A stretch of DNA of 64,000 nt from Erythrobacteraceae bacterium E2-1 Yellow Sea (lineage in GTDB: Bacteria > Pseudomonadota > Alphaproteobacteria > Sphingomonadales > Sphingomonadaceae): contig JADCLP010000002.1 of NCBI GenBank assembly GCA_014983025.1, forward strand, positions 62,001 through 126,000, in the 5' to 3' direction. How positions within the stretch are numbered: position 1 is the stretch's first letter; each line of letters begins with the position of its first letter. The position numbers and the translations under genes are program-made. This document shows, piece by piece, positions 33,927 to 42,143 of this stretch. The notes under the pieces are model-generated. The model was not told the origin of the DNA. It saw only the letters and a list, made by a program, of their open reading frames with translations, and ran no database searches.

Positions 33927-36251
33927 ATGGCATTCTGGTTGGCCCGCGAAAGGCGTGGCCAGGAAACAAGCTATATCCAGCGTTTCGATCCGCGTTTCTG
34001 GACCGTCAATTTCCCGCGTCCAGCAATGGCTTCGGTTGTCACGACCGGGCCCGACAGCATGCAGGTCCATTGCGAGTTCCATCATCAGGGGGAACTGGCC
34101 GGGCTGATCTGGGAGAGTGAGGATGCACTCGACCATCCTCTGCTCGCCTATGAAACCGCGCGCGATTATTCACGTTGCACATTGCGGTTTCACTGGAGCT
34201 CCAGCGGGATCATCCCGCTCGATCAGGCCAATGGCCCAACGCTGACGATTGAAGGGCGCGATGCCAATGGCACGCCCCAAAGCTGGTATGTCCGGCTGTG
34301 GAATTACGCCACTGGCTCGCCTACCGACGCACAGATTGAACTGCCCTTTTCTTCGCTGGAAGGCGGCTGGTTTCTGCCGGGATCGCCGGTCCATGTCACA
34401 GATATTGACCGGCTGTTCATATCGCTCGTTCCGCCGGGATATGTGCCAGGCAGCGAGGAAGCTTTGCCCGCACGGGTAGACGGCCAGATCACCATAACCG
34501 GCGTGGAATGTGAAGGCCAGAAGGCCATGCTGGGGATCGGCGACGTGCTGGTGCCTCCACATGGCGAGCGCATCGCCACAGCCTATGATGATGCTTTCAA
34601 CCAGACGCCCGCGCGACTGATCCGTAGCGTGATTGGGCTGGGATACCGGGAAGAGCTGGTCCATTATGTCGGCATGAGCCATTTTATGCGGCTCGGCAGT
34701 AATGGTGTGGGCGGGCTTGAAGCGATCCAGCCTGCCACCATCTGCGCACCCGCCGAACAATGGCACAGTTCTTTTTTTGCCGAGGCTAAATCCAGCGAGC
34801 TCGAGGTCATCGCCTCTATTTCTTACGAGCTTTTCGCCGAATATTGCCCCGCGTCCTGGCAGCAACGTGCCCATGATGGTGAAGCCGCACTGACGGGTTG
34901 GGTGCCACCTTCAGCACTGCTTTCACCATCCAGCAGTACTGCGATGGACTGGGTAAAGCAGGCTGCGCTTCAATTCACAACTATGCAACAGGACGCGGGA
35001 CAACCAGTCCGCCTGCAAATTGGTGAACCATGGTGGTGGGTGATGGCTGATGGCCGCCCCTGCCTCTATGACGATGCAGTACAGCAAGCATATGGCGGTA
35101 CACCGCCGGTCATCACCGATATGCGCGGCCCGCTCGACGCGGGGCAGTTAGCCTATCTCGATTTTGCGGGCGCGCAATTGGCCGTCTCAACCGCCAATAT
35201 CGCCAATGCTGTGCGAACTGCCCACGGCGGCAATGCAGAAATATTGCTGCTGGCCTTCACGCCTACAATACTTGACGCAAGTATGCCTGAATTGCGCCGC
35301 GCCAATCTGCCGGATGGTTGGGCTTACCCTGCTTTCGACCGTTTGCAGCTGGAAGATTATGACTGGCTGACCAGTGGTGCGGATGCGCTGCGCCGTGCTG
35401 CCTATCAAACCGTTGATCGGGCACTTGGATACCCTGCCGACAGAATCGATTATCTTGCCGGGTTTGTCCTGCTTGCAGCAGATGCCGATGCGCTTTGGCC
35501 CAAGATCGATGCCAGTCTGGACGAAGCCCAAAAGCGCGGCGTGACCCGCCGTTTCGTCTGGGCGCTGCCCCAGATCTGCCGTGATGGATACACCCGCCTA
35601 CCTACTACCCAGGAGGATGAATTGCAGGCCTTCGATGACATTCTCTACCCTTTTCCGCTGGGCCGTGCGAGCGCGGTAAGCCCTGAATTTTCGACCACGG
35701 TTACGGTCACGTCTTCGGGTCACGAGCGGCGTAATTCGCTTTGGTCAGACGCACGGCTACATTTCGATGTTGGGCCCGGAATACGATCTGAGGAAGAGCT
35801 TGCCGAGCTGATCGGTTTCTTTCGCGCAAGGCGTGGTGCAGCGCGCGGCTTCCGCGTGACCGACCCTTTTGATCACAGTTCCAACGGCATGATCGAACCG
35901 CCAACAATGAACGATCAATTGCTTGGGGTAGGCGATGGGATCACGAGCGATTTCGCTCTCATCAAGAATTATGGTGACGGGCCAGAACCGCAGATCCGCC
36001 CTATCACCCGCGCCAGAACTGAAACATTGCTGGTAAGTGTCGGTGGCGCGGTCGAGAACGGCTGGACTTTGGAGCCGGGCGGAATGCTGCGATTGCTTTC
36101 CGCACCGCCAGCTGGCGCAGAGATACGCGCTGGCTTCCTGTTCGATGTTCCTGTCCGCTTCGCAGAGGATCGCATCGATGTTTCCGGCATCAATTTTGCC
36201 GCAGGTGAAGCGCCCAGCATACCCCTGATCGAAATCCGTGAGGCAAGCTGA
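33927..36251 (+). CDS. GTA distal tail protein gp12 with large N-terminal extension (DUF2460)
   Basis: Protein of 774 aa. Only the last 215 residues (from about 560; SAVSPEFSTTVTVTSSGHE, then FFRARRGAARGFRVTDPFDH) match DUF2460, which is the whole of R. capsulatus gp12. Residues 1-230 look beta-rich (HCEFHHQGELAGLIWESEDA). Residues 230-550 look like an alpha/beta barrel, with VRLQIGEPWWWVMADGRP, AEILLLAFTP, FDRLQLEDYDWLTSG, IDYLAGFVLLAA and RRFVWALPQICRDG as strand candidates. I infer a glycoside-hydrolase-like or TIM-barrel domain. The reading frame is single and uninterrupted; it joins gp13 by one base. Confidence 0.85.
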   Translation: MAFWLARERRGQETSYIQRFDPRFWTVNFPRPAMASVVTTGPDSMQVHCEFHHQGELAGLIWESEDALDHPLLAYETARDYSRCTLRFHWSSSGIIPLDQANGPTLTIEGRDANGTPQSWYVRLWNYATGSPTDAQIELPFSSLEGGWFLPGSPVHVTDIDRLFISLVPPGYVPGSEEALPARVDGQITITGVECEGQKAMLGIGDVLVPPHGERIATAYDDAFNQTPARLIRSVIGLGYREELVHYVGMSHFMRLGSNGVGGLEAIQPATICAPAEQWHSSFFAEAKSSELEVIASISYELFAEYCPASWQQRAHDGEAALTGWVPPSALLSPSSSTAMDWVKQAALQFTTMQQDAGQPVRLQIGEPWWWVMADGRPCLYDDAVQQAYGGTPPVITDMRGPLDAGQLAYLDFAGAQLAVSTANIANAVRTAHGGNAEILLLAFTPTILDASMPELRRANLPDGWAYPAFDRLQLEDYDWLTSGADALRRAAYQTVDRALGYPADRIDYLAGFVLLAADADALWPKIDASLDEAQKRGVTRRFVWALPQICRDGYTRLPTTQEDELQAFDDILYPFPLGRASAVSPEFSTTVTVTSSGHERRNSLWSDARLHFDVGPGIRSEEELAELIGFFRARRGAARGFRVTDPFDHSSNGMIEPPTMNDQLLGVGDGITSDFALIKNYGDGPEPQIRPITRARTETLLVSVGGAVENGWTLEPGGMLRLLSAPPAGAEIRAGFLFDVPVRFAEDRIDVSGINFAAGEAPSIPLIEIREAS

Positions 36252-37063
36252 TGCCGGTCTATTTTGCCACTGAGCTGGAAGGCGTAGCGACCTTCTGGCG
36301 GATATATCGCCGGGATGGAGTGACGCTGGGCTTCACCAGTCATGATCGCGATCTCACATTTGAAGGCATTCGACACCGTGCAGCGCCAGGCATGCAGCCT
36401 TCCGCTATTCGCCTGTCGGATGATCTTTCTGCTGACAGTGCTGAGGTTGAGGGGGCATTGAGCCATAATGCCATTTCACAGCGCGACCTTTCTGCCGGAT
36501 TGTTCGACGCGGCCCAGATCCAGATTGGCGCTGTAAATTGGGAAACCCTGGAACACGACGTCTTGTATTCCGGACATTTGGGGCAGGTTGAGTTCCAGCG
36601 CGGAAATTTCACTGCTGAATTGAAATCAGCAAAATCACTTTTGGAACAGGATTTGGTACCACGAACCAGCCCCACATGCCGTGCAGAATTTTGTGGTCCG
36701 CAATGCAAACTACCGGCCAGCAAATTCAGTTCAATCGCTGTAATTACGGCGATCGACCATGCCACTAACACAATCAGTGTCGCAGGCATTGACCCGGCCC
36801 TTTTTATCGACGGACAGGTGCGCTTTCTGGATGGCAGCCAGTGCGGGTTGGTGTTTGGCATCATCCAGGCAACAGAAAGCGAGATGGTGCTAGATCGCCC
36901 CATTGATGCTGGCATGGCTGCTGGCATGCCAGCAATATTGCGCCAAGGCTGTGATCACACGCTTGCCACATGCAGTGCAAGATTTGGCAATACTGTCAAT
37001 TTCCGCGGCGAGCCTTTCCTGCCAGGTAACGACTTGGTTGCTCGCTATGCTGTGCCGAAATGA
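36251..37063 (+). CDS. GTA gp13 (DUF2163, tail hub protein)
   Basis: Protein of 270 aa. N-terminal WRIYRRDGVTLGFTSHDRDL and SRAEVEGAL-like DLSADSAEVEGALSH match DUF2163. The C-terminal part has the cysteine set of an iron-sulfur or zinc site: CRAEFCGPQCKLP and GCDHTLATCSARFGN. R. capsulatus gp13 is reported to carry an iron-sulfur cluster in the tail hub, so the cysteines are likely ligands. It overlaps gp12 by one base and gp14 by four. Confidence 0.9.
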   Translation: MPVYFATELEGVATFWRIYRRDGVTLGFTSHDRDLTFEGIRHRAAPGMQPSAIRLSDDLSADSAEVEGALSHNAISQRDLSAGLFDAAQIQIGAVNWETLEHDVLYSGHLGQVEFQRGNFTAELKSAKSLLEQDLVPRTSPTCRAEFCGPQCKLPASKFSSIAVITAIDHATNTISVAGIDPALFIDGQVRFLDGSQCGLVFGIIQATESEMVLDRPIDAGMAAGMPAILRQGCDHTLATCSARFGNTVNFRGEPFLPGNDLVARYAVPK

Positions 37064-37485
37064 ATGATGAAGGCAGTCGGCTGGCTTCAGCCGCAACCAC
37101 ATTCATAGGCTCGCCATTCCAACTACATGGAAGAAGCAGAGAAACCGGATTGGATTGCGTTGGGCTGGTTGCAGCCAGTCTGGAACTCATCGGACGCAAA
37201 CCTGTGATGCCGATTGGATATGGGCTTCGTAACAGTGAAATTGATCGATTTCTCAACTCTGCATCTGGCTCTGGTCTGTTGCCAATCGAACGAACGCCGC
37301 AAGCAGGTGACCTATTGCTGGTCCTGCCCGGGCCCGGTCAACATCATCTGCTGATCGCAGAAAATGCAAATAGCTTCATTCATGCCCATGCAGGGCTTCG
37401 CCGTGTGGTCAGAATGCCGGGGCCGCTCACCTGGCCAATCGCACAACAATGGCACCTTTGCACTGTCGCAACGCGAAAGGATTGA
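37060..37485 (+). CDS. GTA peptidase gp14 (NlpC/P60 family)
   Basis: Protein of 141 aa. Catalytic Cys is in GLDCVGLVAASLELIG near residue 33, and His in GPGQHHLLIAENANSF and FIHAHAGLRRVVRM. This family cuts peptidoglycan peptides and lets the particle pass DNA through the recipient wall. Its start overlaps the gp13 stop. Base composition is lower in GC than in the head genes. Confidence 0.9.
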   Translation: MNDEGSRLASAATTFIGSPFQLHGRSRETGLDCVGLVAASLELIGRKPVMPIGYGLRNSEIDRFLNSASGSGLLPIERTPQAGDLLLVLPGPGQHHLLIAENANSFIHAHAGLRRVVRMPGPLTWPIAQQWHLCTVATRKD

Positions 37486-37491
37486 CGACCG

Positions 37492-39681
37492 ATGGCAACA
37501 CTCGTTCTCACCACAGTTGGATCATTGCTGGGTGGGCCGGTTGGCGGTGCCTTGGGGGCATTTGCAGGCAGGCAAATCGATGGCGCACTTTTCAGATCCG
37601 GATCGGTACAGGGCCCGCGCGTAAAGGATCTGACCGCCACCACTTCAAGCTATGGCCGACCGATTTCTCGGCATTTCGGGCAGATGCGGGTCCCAGGAAC
37701 AATCATCTGGGCAACCGACCTTCAGGAAACGAAAGAGAAAAGCGGGGGTGGCAAAGGCAAGCCGAAGACAACAACATACAGTTATTCTGCTTCCTTCGCC
37801 GTGGCGCTTTCAAGTCGCCCAATCCAATCGATAGGCCGTATCTGGGCCGACGGTAAATTGCTGCGGGGAACCGCTGGAGATCTGAAGACAGCAGGCAGTT
37901 TTCGCTTATATTCAGGTTATGAAGATCAAGCATCTGATCCCCTATTGGCAGCAGATACGAACGGCATAGCACCTGCTTTTCGTGGCTGCGCCTATGTTGT
38001 CTTTGAAGATTTACAGCTCGGCGACTTTGGGAATCGCATTCCCGCCTTGACGTTTGAAGTTTTCGCCGACCAGGCACCTGAAGTCGCACTCGATCAGTTG
38101 GTACCGTTCGCTCAATTGCCGAATGGCAATTCGATATTGCAGCATATGCAGGGCTTTTCTGATGAGGGCGGCTCACTTCTGGCATCACTGGAGGCAATCA
38201 AGCGCGTTTATCCTGTATCCTGCGTCACATCCGGCGACACGCTCGAGCTGCACCAACTCGACGTGCCAGCAACCAATGTTCCCATTCTTCCACCTTCACT
38301 CCTTTCTATCGACGATGAAAATCAGCGTGTTGGCGCAGGGGAGCTACACAAACGCAGTTCAGCCACAAATGCTGTACCCCACGCCGTGCGATATTATGAT
38401 ATTGAGCGCGATTATCAGCCAGGTGTGCAACGCGCGATCGGTCGCCCAGCACCAGGTCGCGAAATAACACTGGACCTTCCAGGGGCACTATATCCAGTGG
38501 GCGCGAGAAGTCTGGTCAATATTCAGGCCCTGACCTCAAACTGGAAAACCGAAACCCTCAACTGGCGGCTGGCTGAACTGGATCTGGCGTACTCACCTGG
38601 CTCGATAGTAAGCGTCCCAGGCAAGTCGGGAATTTGGTCAATCGTCAGTACAGAATGGAGCGAGCAGGGAATTGACCTCGAGCTATCTCGAATATCTCCA
38701 ACAACACATATCAACGTGGTGGCAGACCCTGGATCGATCAATCATCCAATCGATTTGCCAAACTGGCCAAGCGTCTTGCACGCCTTTGAATTGCCATGGG
38801 ACGGAACTGGTTCGCCAGAAGCATCAGGTTATTTTGCCGCTGTTTCCGCTTACGGGGAGAACTGGACAGGCGCATCCCTTTATATTGATCAAGTCGGTAC
38901 ACTGATCCCAACGAACCTGTTTACGAAGGATCGCAGCCTGATTGGCGATCTTGCAACGCCGCTTTCATCTTCCTCAGTCACATATTTCGATAAAGATGCC
39001 TCCATAGAAATCGAATTGACAGGGGAGGGCTTTTTGTTGGGAAGTACGACCATGGCCGGACTGGCAATGGGGGCAAATCGCATGTTGGTCGATCAGGAAT
39101 TGATACAGTTCGCCCATGCCAGTCAATTGACGAGCACCCGATGGCAACTGTCTGGCCTTTTGCGGGGTCGGGGCGGAACTGAAGCTCAGGCTTTGGAAGG
39201 GCACATTGCAGGCGTAAAAATCACCGTGATCGATGATACTCTGCAGCTGCTGGACCCATTACTTTTAACAGTAAATGGTACAACTCAAATCGCGGCCATT
39301 GGCCTTGGCGACAATGAACCAGCATATGCGACATTGAATGCCACGGGTATCTCAAAACGGCCGCCGGCACCTGTACACCCAAAAGTTGTCGTCTCGGCAA
39401 ATGGCGACTGGACACTGAGTTGGGTCCGCCGTGGAAGAGGGCAATGGCGGTGGGAAGATTATGTCGACACTCTGCTTGTGGAAGAAACCGAACTCTATCT
39501 TGTCGGAATTGGTGACATTCAATCTCCAGCAATCAGCTGGCAAACTCCCGACCCCTCATTCACGATCGACGCGGCAACACTTTCCTCGCTCTCAGCGCAA
39601 CAGGCTGGTGCGAATGTCTGGGTGCAACAACTAGGAACATACGGCCCATCGCAGTCGATCCTACTCGCGCAAATTCCCTAG
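37492..39681 (+). CDS. GTA megatron gp15, short form without TIM-barrel region
   Basis: Protein of 729 aa. N-terminal GSLLGGPVGGALGAFAGRQID, then VKDLTATTSSYGRPISRHFG and GQMRVPGTIIWATDLQE, match the beginning of gp15 tail-tip proteins. Later TAGSFRLYSGYEDQASDPLL and ALTFEVFADQAPEVAL fit the hub region. The R. capsulatus protein is about 1300 residues with a TIM-barrel (GTA_TIM) in the middle; here that part is missing, and gp12 is correspondingly longer. The reading frame is intact. It is AT-richer than the genes at the cluster start. Confidence 0.87.
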   Translation: MATLVLTTVGSLLGGPVGGALGAFAGRQIDGALFRSGSVQGPRVKDLTATTSSYGRPISRHFGQMRVPGTIIWATDLQETKEKSGGGKGKPKTTTYSYSASFAVALSSRPIQSIGRIWADGKLLRGTAGDLKTAGSFRLYSGYEDQASDPLLAADTNGIAPAFRGCAYVVFEDLQLGDFGNRIPALTFEVFADQAPEVALDQLVPFAQLPNGNSILQHMQGFSDEGGSLLASLEAIKRVYPVSCVTSGDTLELHQLDVPATNVPILPPSLLSIDDENQRVGAGELHKRSSATNAVPHAVRYYDIERDYQPGVQRAIGRPAPGREITLDLPGALYPVGARSLVNIQALTSNWKTETLNWRLAELDLAYSPGSIVSVPGKSGIWSIVSTEWSEQGIDLELSRISPTTHINVVADPGSINHPIDLPNWPSVLHAFELPWDGTGSPEASGYFAAVSAYGENWTGASLYIDQVGTLIPTNLFTKDRSLIGDLATPLSSSSVTYFDKDASIEIELTGEGFLLGSTTMAGLAMGANRMLVDQELIQFAHASQLTSTRWQLSGLLRGRGGTEAQALEGHIAGVKITVIDDTLQLLDPLLLTVNGTTQIAAIGLGDNEPAYATLNATGISKRPPAPVHPKVVVSANGDWTLSWVRRGRGQWRWEDYVDTLLVEETELYLVGIGDIQSPAISWQTPDPSFTIDAATLSSLSAQQAGANVWVQQLGTYGPSQSILLAQIP

Positions 39682-39708
39682 TCCATTCACCTGAAGGAGC
39701 GGCCCACT

Positions 39709-40167
39709 ATGCCCGACCCGATTATCTTCACCTCCGTGACACCGCATTACTCGCTACCGCTTTTATTTCCGGGGCAAGCTCAAAAAGAATTTTATGTAAA
39801 CGAAGCACTTAGCCTGCTCGATTCTCTGATCCACTCAAGTGTGGAAGGAATGGCAACAACGCCGCCACTATCACCTAGTGAAGGGGATTTATGGCTGATT
39901 GCTGCCCCCTCCCAAGACAGTTGGGCTGGGTTCGAACATCATATTGCTTCATACCAAGGCAATGCGTGGCGTTTCATCGAACCAAAGCCGGGTATGCGGG
40001 TTTTTGACAAGGAGCAGGGACAATTCTGGTTGTTTGACACACAATGGTCAGCAGGCAGCATTTCCGGTGAGCCCCAAGGAGGCACGAATATCGATGCAGA
40101 AGCGCGTGCTACTATCTCGGAATTGGTTCAAGTATTGAAGAATTCAGGGATTCTGCCCAGAAATTAA
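39709..40167 (+). CDS. GTA-associated DUF2793 protein
   Basis: Protein of 152 aa. LPLLFPGQAQKEFYVNEALS and GMATTPPLSPSEGDLWLIAA are typical of DUF2793, which is found at the end of GTA or prophage clusters in alphaproteobacteria. It may be a receptor-binding or fibre component, as beta-rich repeats are common in the family. The start has GGAG upstream. It closes the GTA cluster: what follows is an outer membrane porin gene on its own promoter. Confidence 0.78.
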   Translation: MPDPIIFTSVTPHYSLPLLFPGQAQKEFYVNEALSLLDSLIHSSVEGMATTPPLSPSEGDLWLIAAPSQDSWAGFEHHIASYQGNAWRFIEPKPGMRVFDKEQGQFWLFDTQWSAGSISGEPQGGTNIDAEARATISELVQVLKNSGILPRN

Positions 40168-40269
40168 GGGTTTCTTCATGCTTCACAGCAAATTGAGAAT
40201 TTTCCTGTTGTCGTTGAACTGTATGATTTTCCAGCTAGGGCGTTGAAACGAGGCCAAAATGCAACAGTT

Positions 40270-40294
40270 TTGAGGCAATGGTCGCTTGCCTCAA
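40270..40294. promoter_or_regulatory. 9-bp inverted repeat upstream of ompA-family gene
   Basis: TTGAGGCAA (40270-40278) and TTGCCTCAA (40286-40294), separated by seven bases, 62 bases before the porin start. It could be an operator or a stable 5' leader hairpin; no T run follows. Confidence 0.5.
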
Positions 40295-40355
40295 TTATAT
40301 GAAATATATAGATACACCTACGAAGTTCCGGTTCGAATAGAAGGGGAATAGAATA

Positions 40356-41441
40356 ATGCGTAAACTAGTTATGGGCATGGCAATGGCGTCTACCGCGCTT
40401 GCCACACCTGCCCTCGCCAGAGATGGCCAATGGTACATCGAAGCCGATGCAGGCGCGATGATCGTAGAGGACATCGATAATTTTTCCGGCTCCGATGAAG
40501 TTGGCACTCTTGACCTGAAGACAGGTTATGACGTCGGCGGTATCGTAGGTTACGACTTCGGTTCTTTCCGCCTTGAAACGGAAGCCAGCTTCCGTCGCGC
40601 TGAAGAGAGTTCATACTCTGACAATGCTGTCTCATTGGATAATTCCCTGGTGGGCGGTGGCGCTGAAGCACTCAGCTTCATGGTCAATGGTCTGGTTGAT
40701 TTCGGACCAGATGATGGCCTCCAGGGCTTTGTTGGCGGCGGCGTTGGTGTTGGCCGTGTTAAGGCTGCAGTGATTACTGACGATCCATCTATTAATGTAG
40801 TGGATTCTGACACCGGTTTTGCATGGCAAGCGCTGGCAGGTGTCCGCACGCCCATCAGCGACAATGTCGATCTGGGACTGAAGTATCGTTACTATGTGCA
40901 ATATGGCAACGACCTTGTTGCAGATGACGGTCGCGATGCCCGCGTGGGCTTTAAATCGCACTCGCTGCTGATGACGTTGGCATATAACTTTGGTGGCGCG
41001 GAAGCTCCGCCGCCTCCGCCGCCACCGCCGCCACCACCGCCTCCACCTCCACCTCCGCCGCCTCCGCCGCCTCCGCCGCCGGCACCGGTTTGCAACACGG
41101 GTCCTTACATCGTGTTCTTCAACTGGGATGAGTCGGACATCACTCCGGAAGCTGCCACAATTCTTGACAATGCTGTCAGCGCTTATGCGGATTGCGGTAT
41201 GGCAAGCGTAATGCTGGCCGGTCACACTGACCGTTCGGGCACCACGACCTACAACATGGGCCTGGCCGAGCGTCGTAACGCTTCGGTGCGGGATTACCTG
41301 TCCGGTCGCGGCATTCCGGATGACCGGATCAGCAGTGAAGCCTTTGGCGAATCTCAGCCTCGTGTTGCCACCGAAGATGGTGTGCGTGAGCTGCAAAACC
41401 GCCGCGTTGAAGTGACCTACGGCCCTGGTTCGGGCATGTAA
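40356..41441 (+). CDS. OmpA family outer membrane protein with polyproline linker
   Basis: Protein of 361 aa. Signal peptide MRKLVMGMAMASTALATPALA precedes a beta-barrel (residues 22-215, ending LMTLAYNFGG). A linker of 25 consecutive prolines (codons at 41007-41081) joins it to an OmpA C-terminal peptidoglycan-binding domain with LAGHTDRSGTTTYNMGLAERR and LQNRRVEVTYG. It anchors outer membrane to wall. Translation of the proline run must depend on EF-P. The Pro codons are a mix of CCG, CCA and CCT, so the run has not slipped recently as a pure repeat. A terminator follows. Confidence 0.92.
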   Translation: MRKLVMGMAMASTALATPALARDGQWYIEADAGAMIVEDIDNFSGSDEVGTLDLKTGYDVGGIVGYDFGSFRLETEASFRRAEESSYSDNAVSLDNSLVGGGAEALSFMVNGLVDFGPDDGLQGFVGGGVGVGRVKAAVITDDPSINVVDSDTGFAWQALAGVRTPISDNVDLGLKYRYYVQYGNDLVADDGRDARVGFKSHSLLMTLAYNFGGAEAPPPPPPPPPPPPPPPPPPPPPPPPPAPVCNTGPYIVFFNWDESDITPEAATILDNAVSAYADCGMASVMLAGHTDRSGTTTYNMGLAERRNASVRDYLSGRGIPDDRISSEAFGESQPRVATEDGVRELQNRRVEVTYGPGSGM

Positions 41442-41465
41442 GTCAGCTTAACGCTTAAAAATACG

Positions 41466-41493
41466 AAGGGGTCGGAGAAATCCGGCCCCTTTT
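41466..41493 (+). terminator. Rho-independent terminator of ompA-family gene
   Basis: Eleven-pair stem (41466-41476 with 41481-41491, one G-U) with a GAAA tetraloop and a T-rich tail. Lies 25 bases after the stop. Confidence 0.88.
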
Positions 41494-41558
41494 CTTTTGC
41501 TGCCATTTGGTCCAGCTATGATGACTTTCCAGACAAACCCGGAGGGCAGCAGGCCAAT

Positions 41559-42098
41559 ATGCGAAATTCACCCTTAAGCACTCAACATTACAGCCTCGCA
41601 GCGTGTGCATTTCTCTTGGCTTCTTGCTCAACGCACAGTGATCCAGGCAGCAATATTGCAACGGCACAACTGACCTCCGCCGAAGGCAAGGCGGCTGGAA
41701 CAGCTTACCTGTCAAAGTCTGATGACGGCCTGGTTTTGAACGTCAGTGTCTCAGGCCTGCAAGCGGGTGAAAAGGCGCTACACCTGCATTCAGTAGGAGA
41801 TTGCACTGCAGCTGATTTCAAGAGCGCAGGCGGTCACCTGAATCCATTCAACAGAGCCCATGGTATGCATAATCCGCAAGGCAAACACTTGGGCGATCTC
41901 AACAATATTATAATTTCTGATGATGGCACTGGTAGCGCAACCATCCCTATCCTTGGTAACAGCGAGGAAAATCTAGCGCAAATTTTAGATATGGATGGCA
42001 CTGCTGTTATGTTGCATGCTGGGCCTGACGATTATGTTAGCGATCCCGCTGGCGCTGCAGGCCCACGTATTGCATGTGGGGTTCTGACCGCCAGATAA
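41559..42098 (+). CDS. sodC: Cu/Zn superoxide dismutase lipoprotein
   Basis: Protein of 179 aa that removes superoxide in the periplasm. A lipobox LLASC near residue 23 marks a lipoprotein. All metal ligands are visible: HLH (ALHLHSVGDC), bridging His in SAGGHLNPF, His in RAHG, His and Asp in GKHLGD, and His in VMLHAGPDDY. The disulfide cysteines in GDC and IACGV are kept. It looks catalytically competent. It stands alone between terminator-bounded ompA and a convergent MFS gene. ATG 41559 gives the signal sequence directly. Confidence 0.92.
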   Translation: MRNSPLSTQHYSLAACAFLLASCSTHSDPGSNIATAQLTSAEGKAAGTAYLSKSDDGLVLNVSVSGLQAGEKALHLHSVGDCTAADFKSAGGHLNPFNRAHGMHNPQGKHLGDLNNIIISDDGTGSATIPILGNSEENLAQILDMDGTAVMLHAGPDDYVSDPAGAAGPRIACGVLTAR

Positions 42099-42143
42099 AC
42101 TGGCCAGCGGTTTGCGGCGTCATCATCTCGACTTGGGGTAATG

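Noticed and set aside
26194..40167. Active temperate prophage
   Set aside because: No integrase, repressor, replication, lysis genes or att repeats; gene order and content are those of a GTA.
40632..41396. Antisense frame with an Arg/Trp-rich run, and another with a poly-Gly run at 40892-41098
   Set aside because: Both are mirror readings of the polyproline codons of the porin gene.
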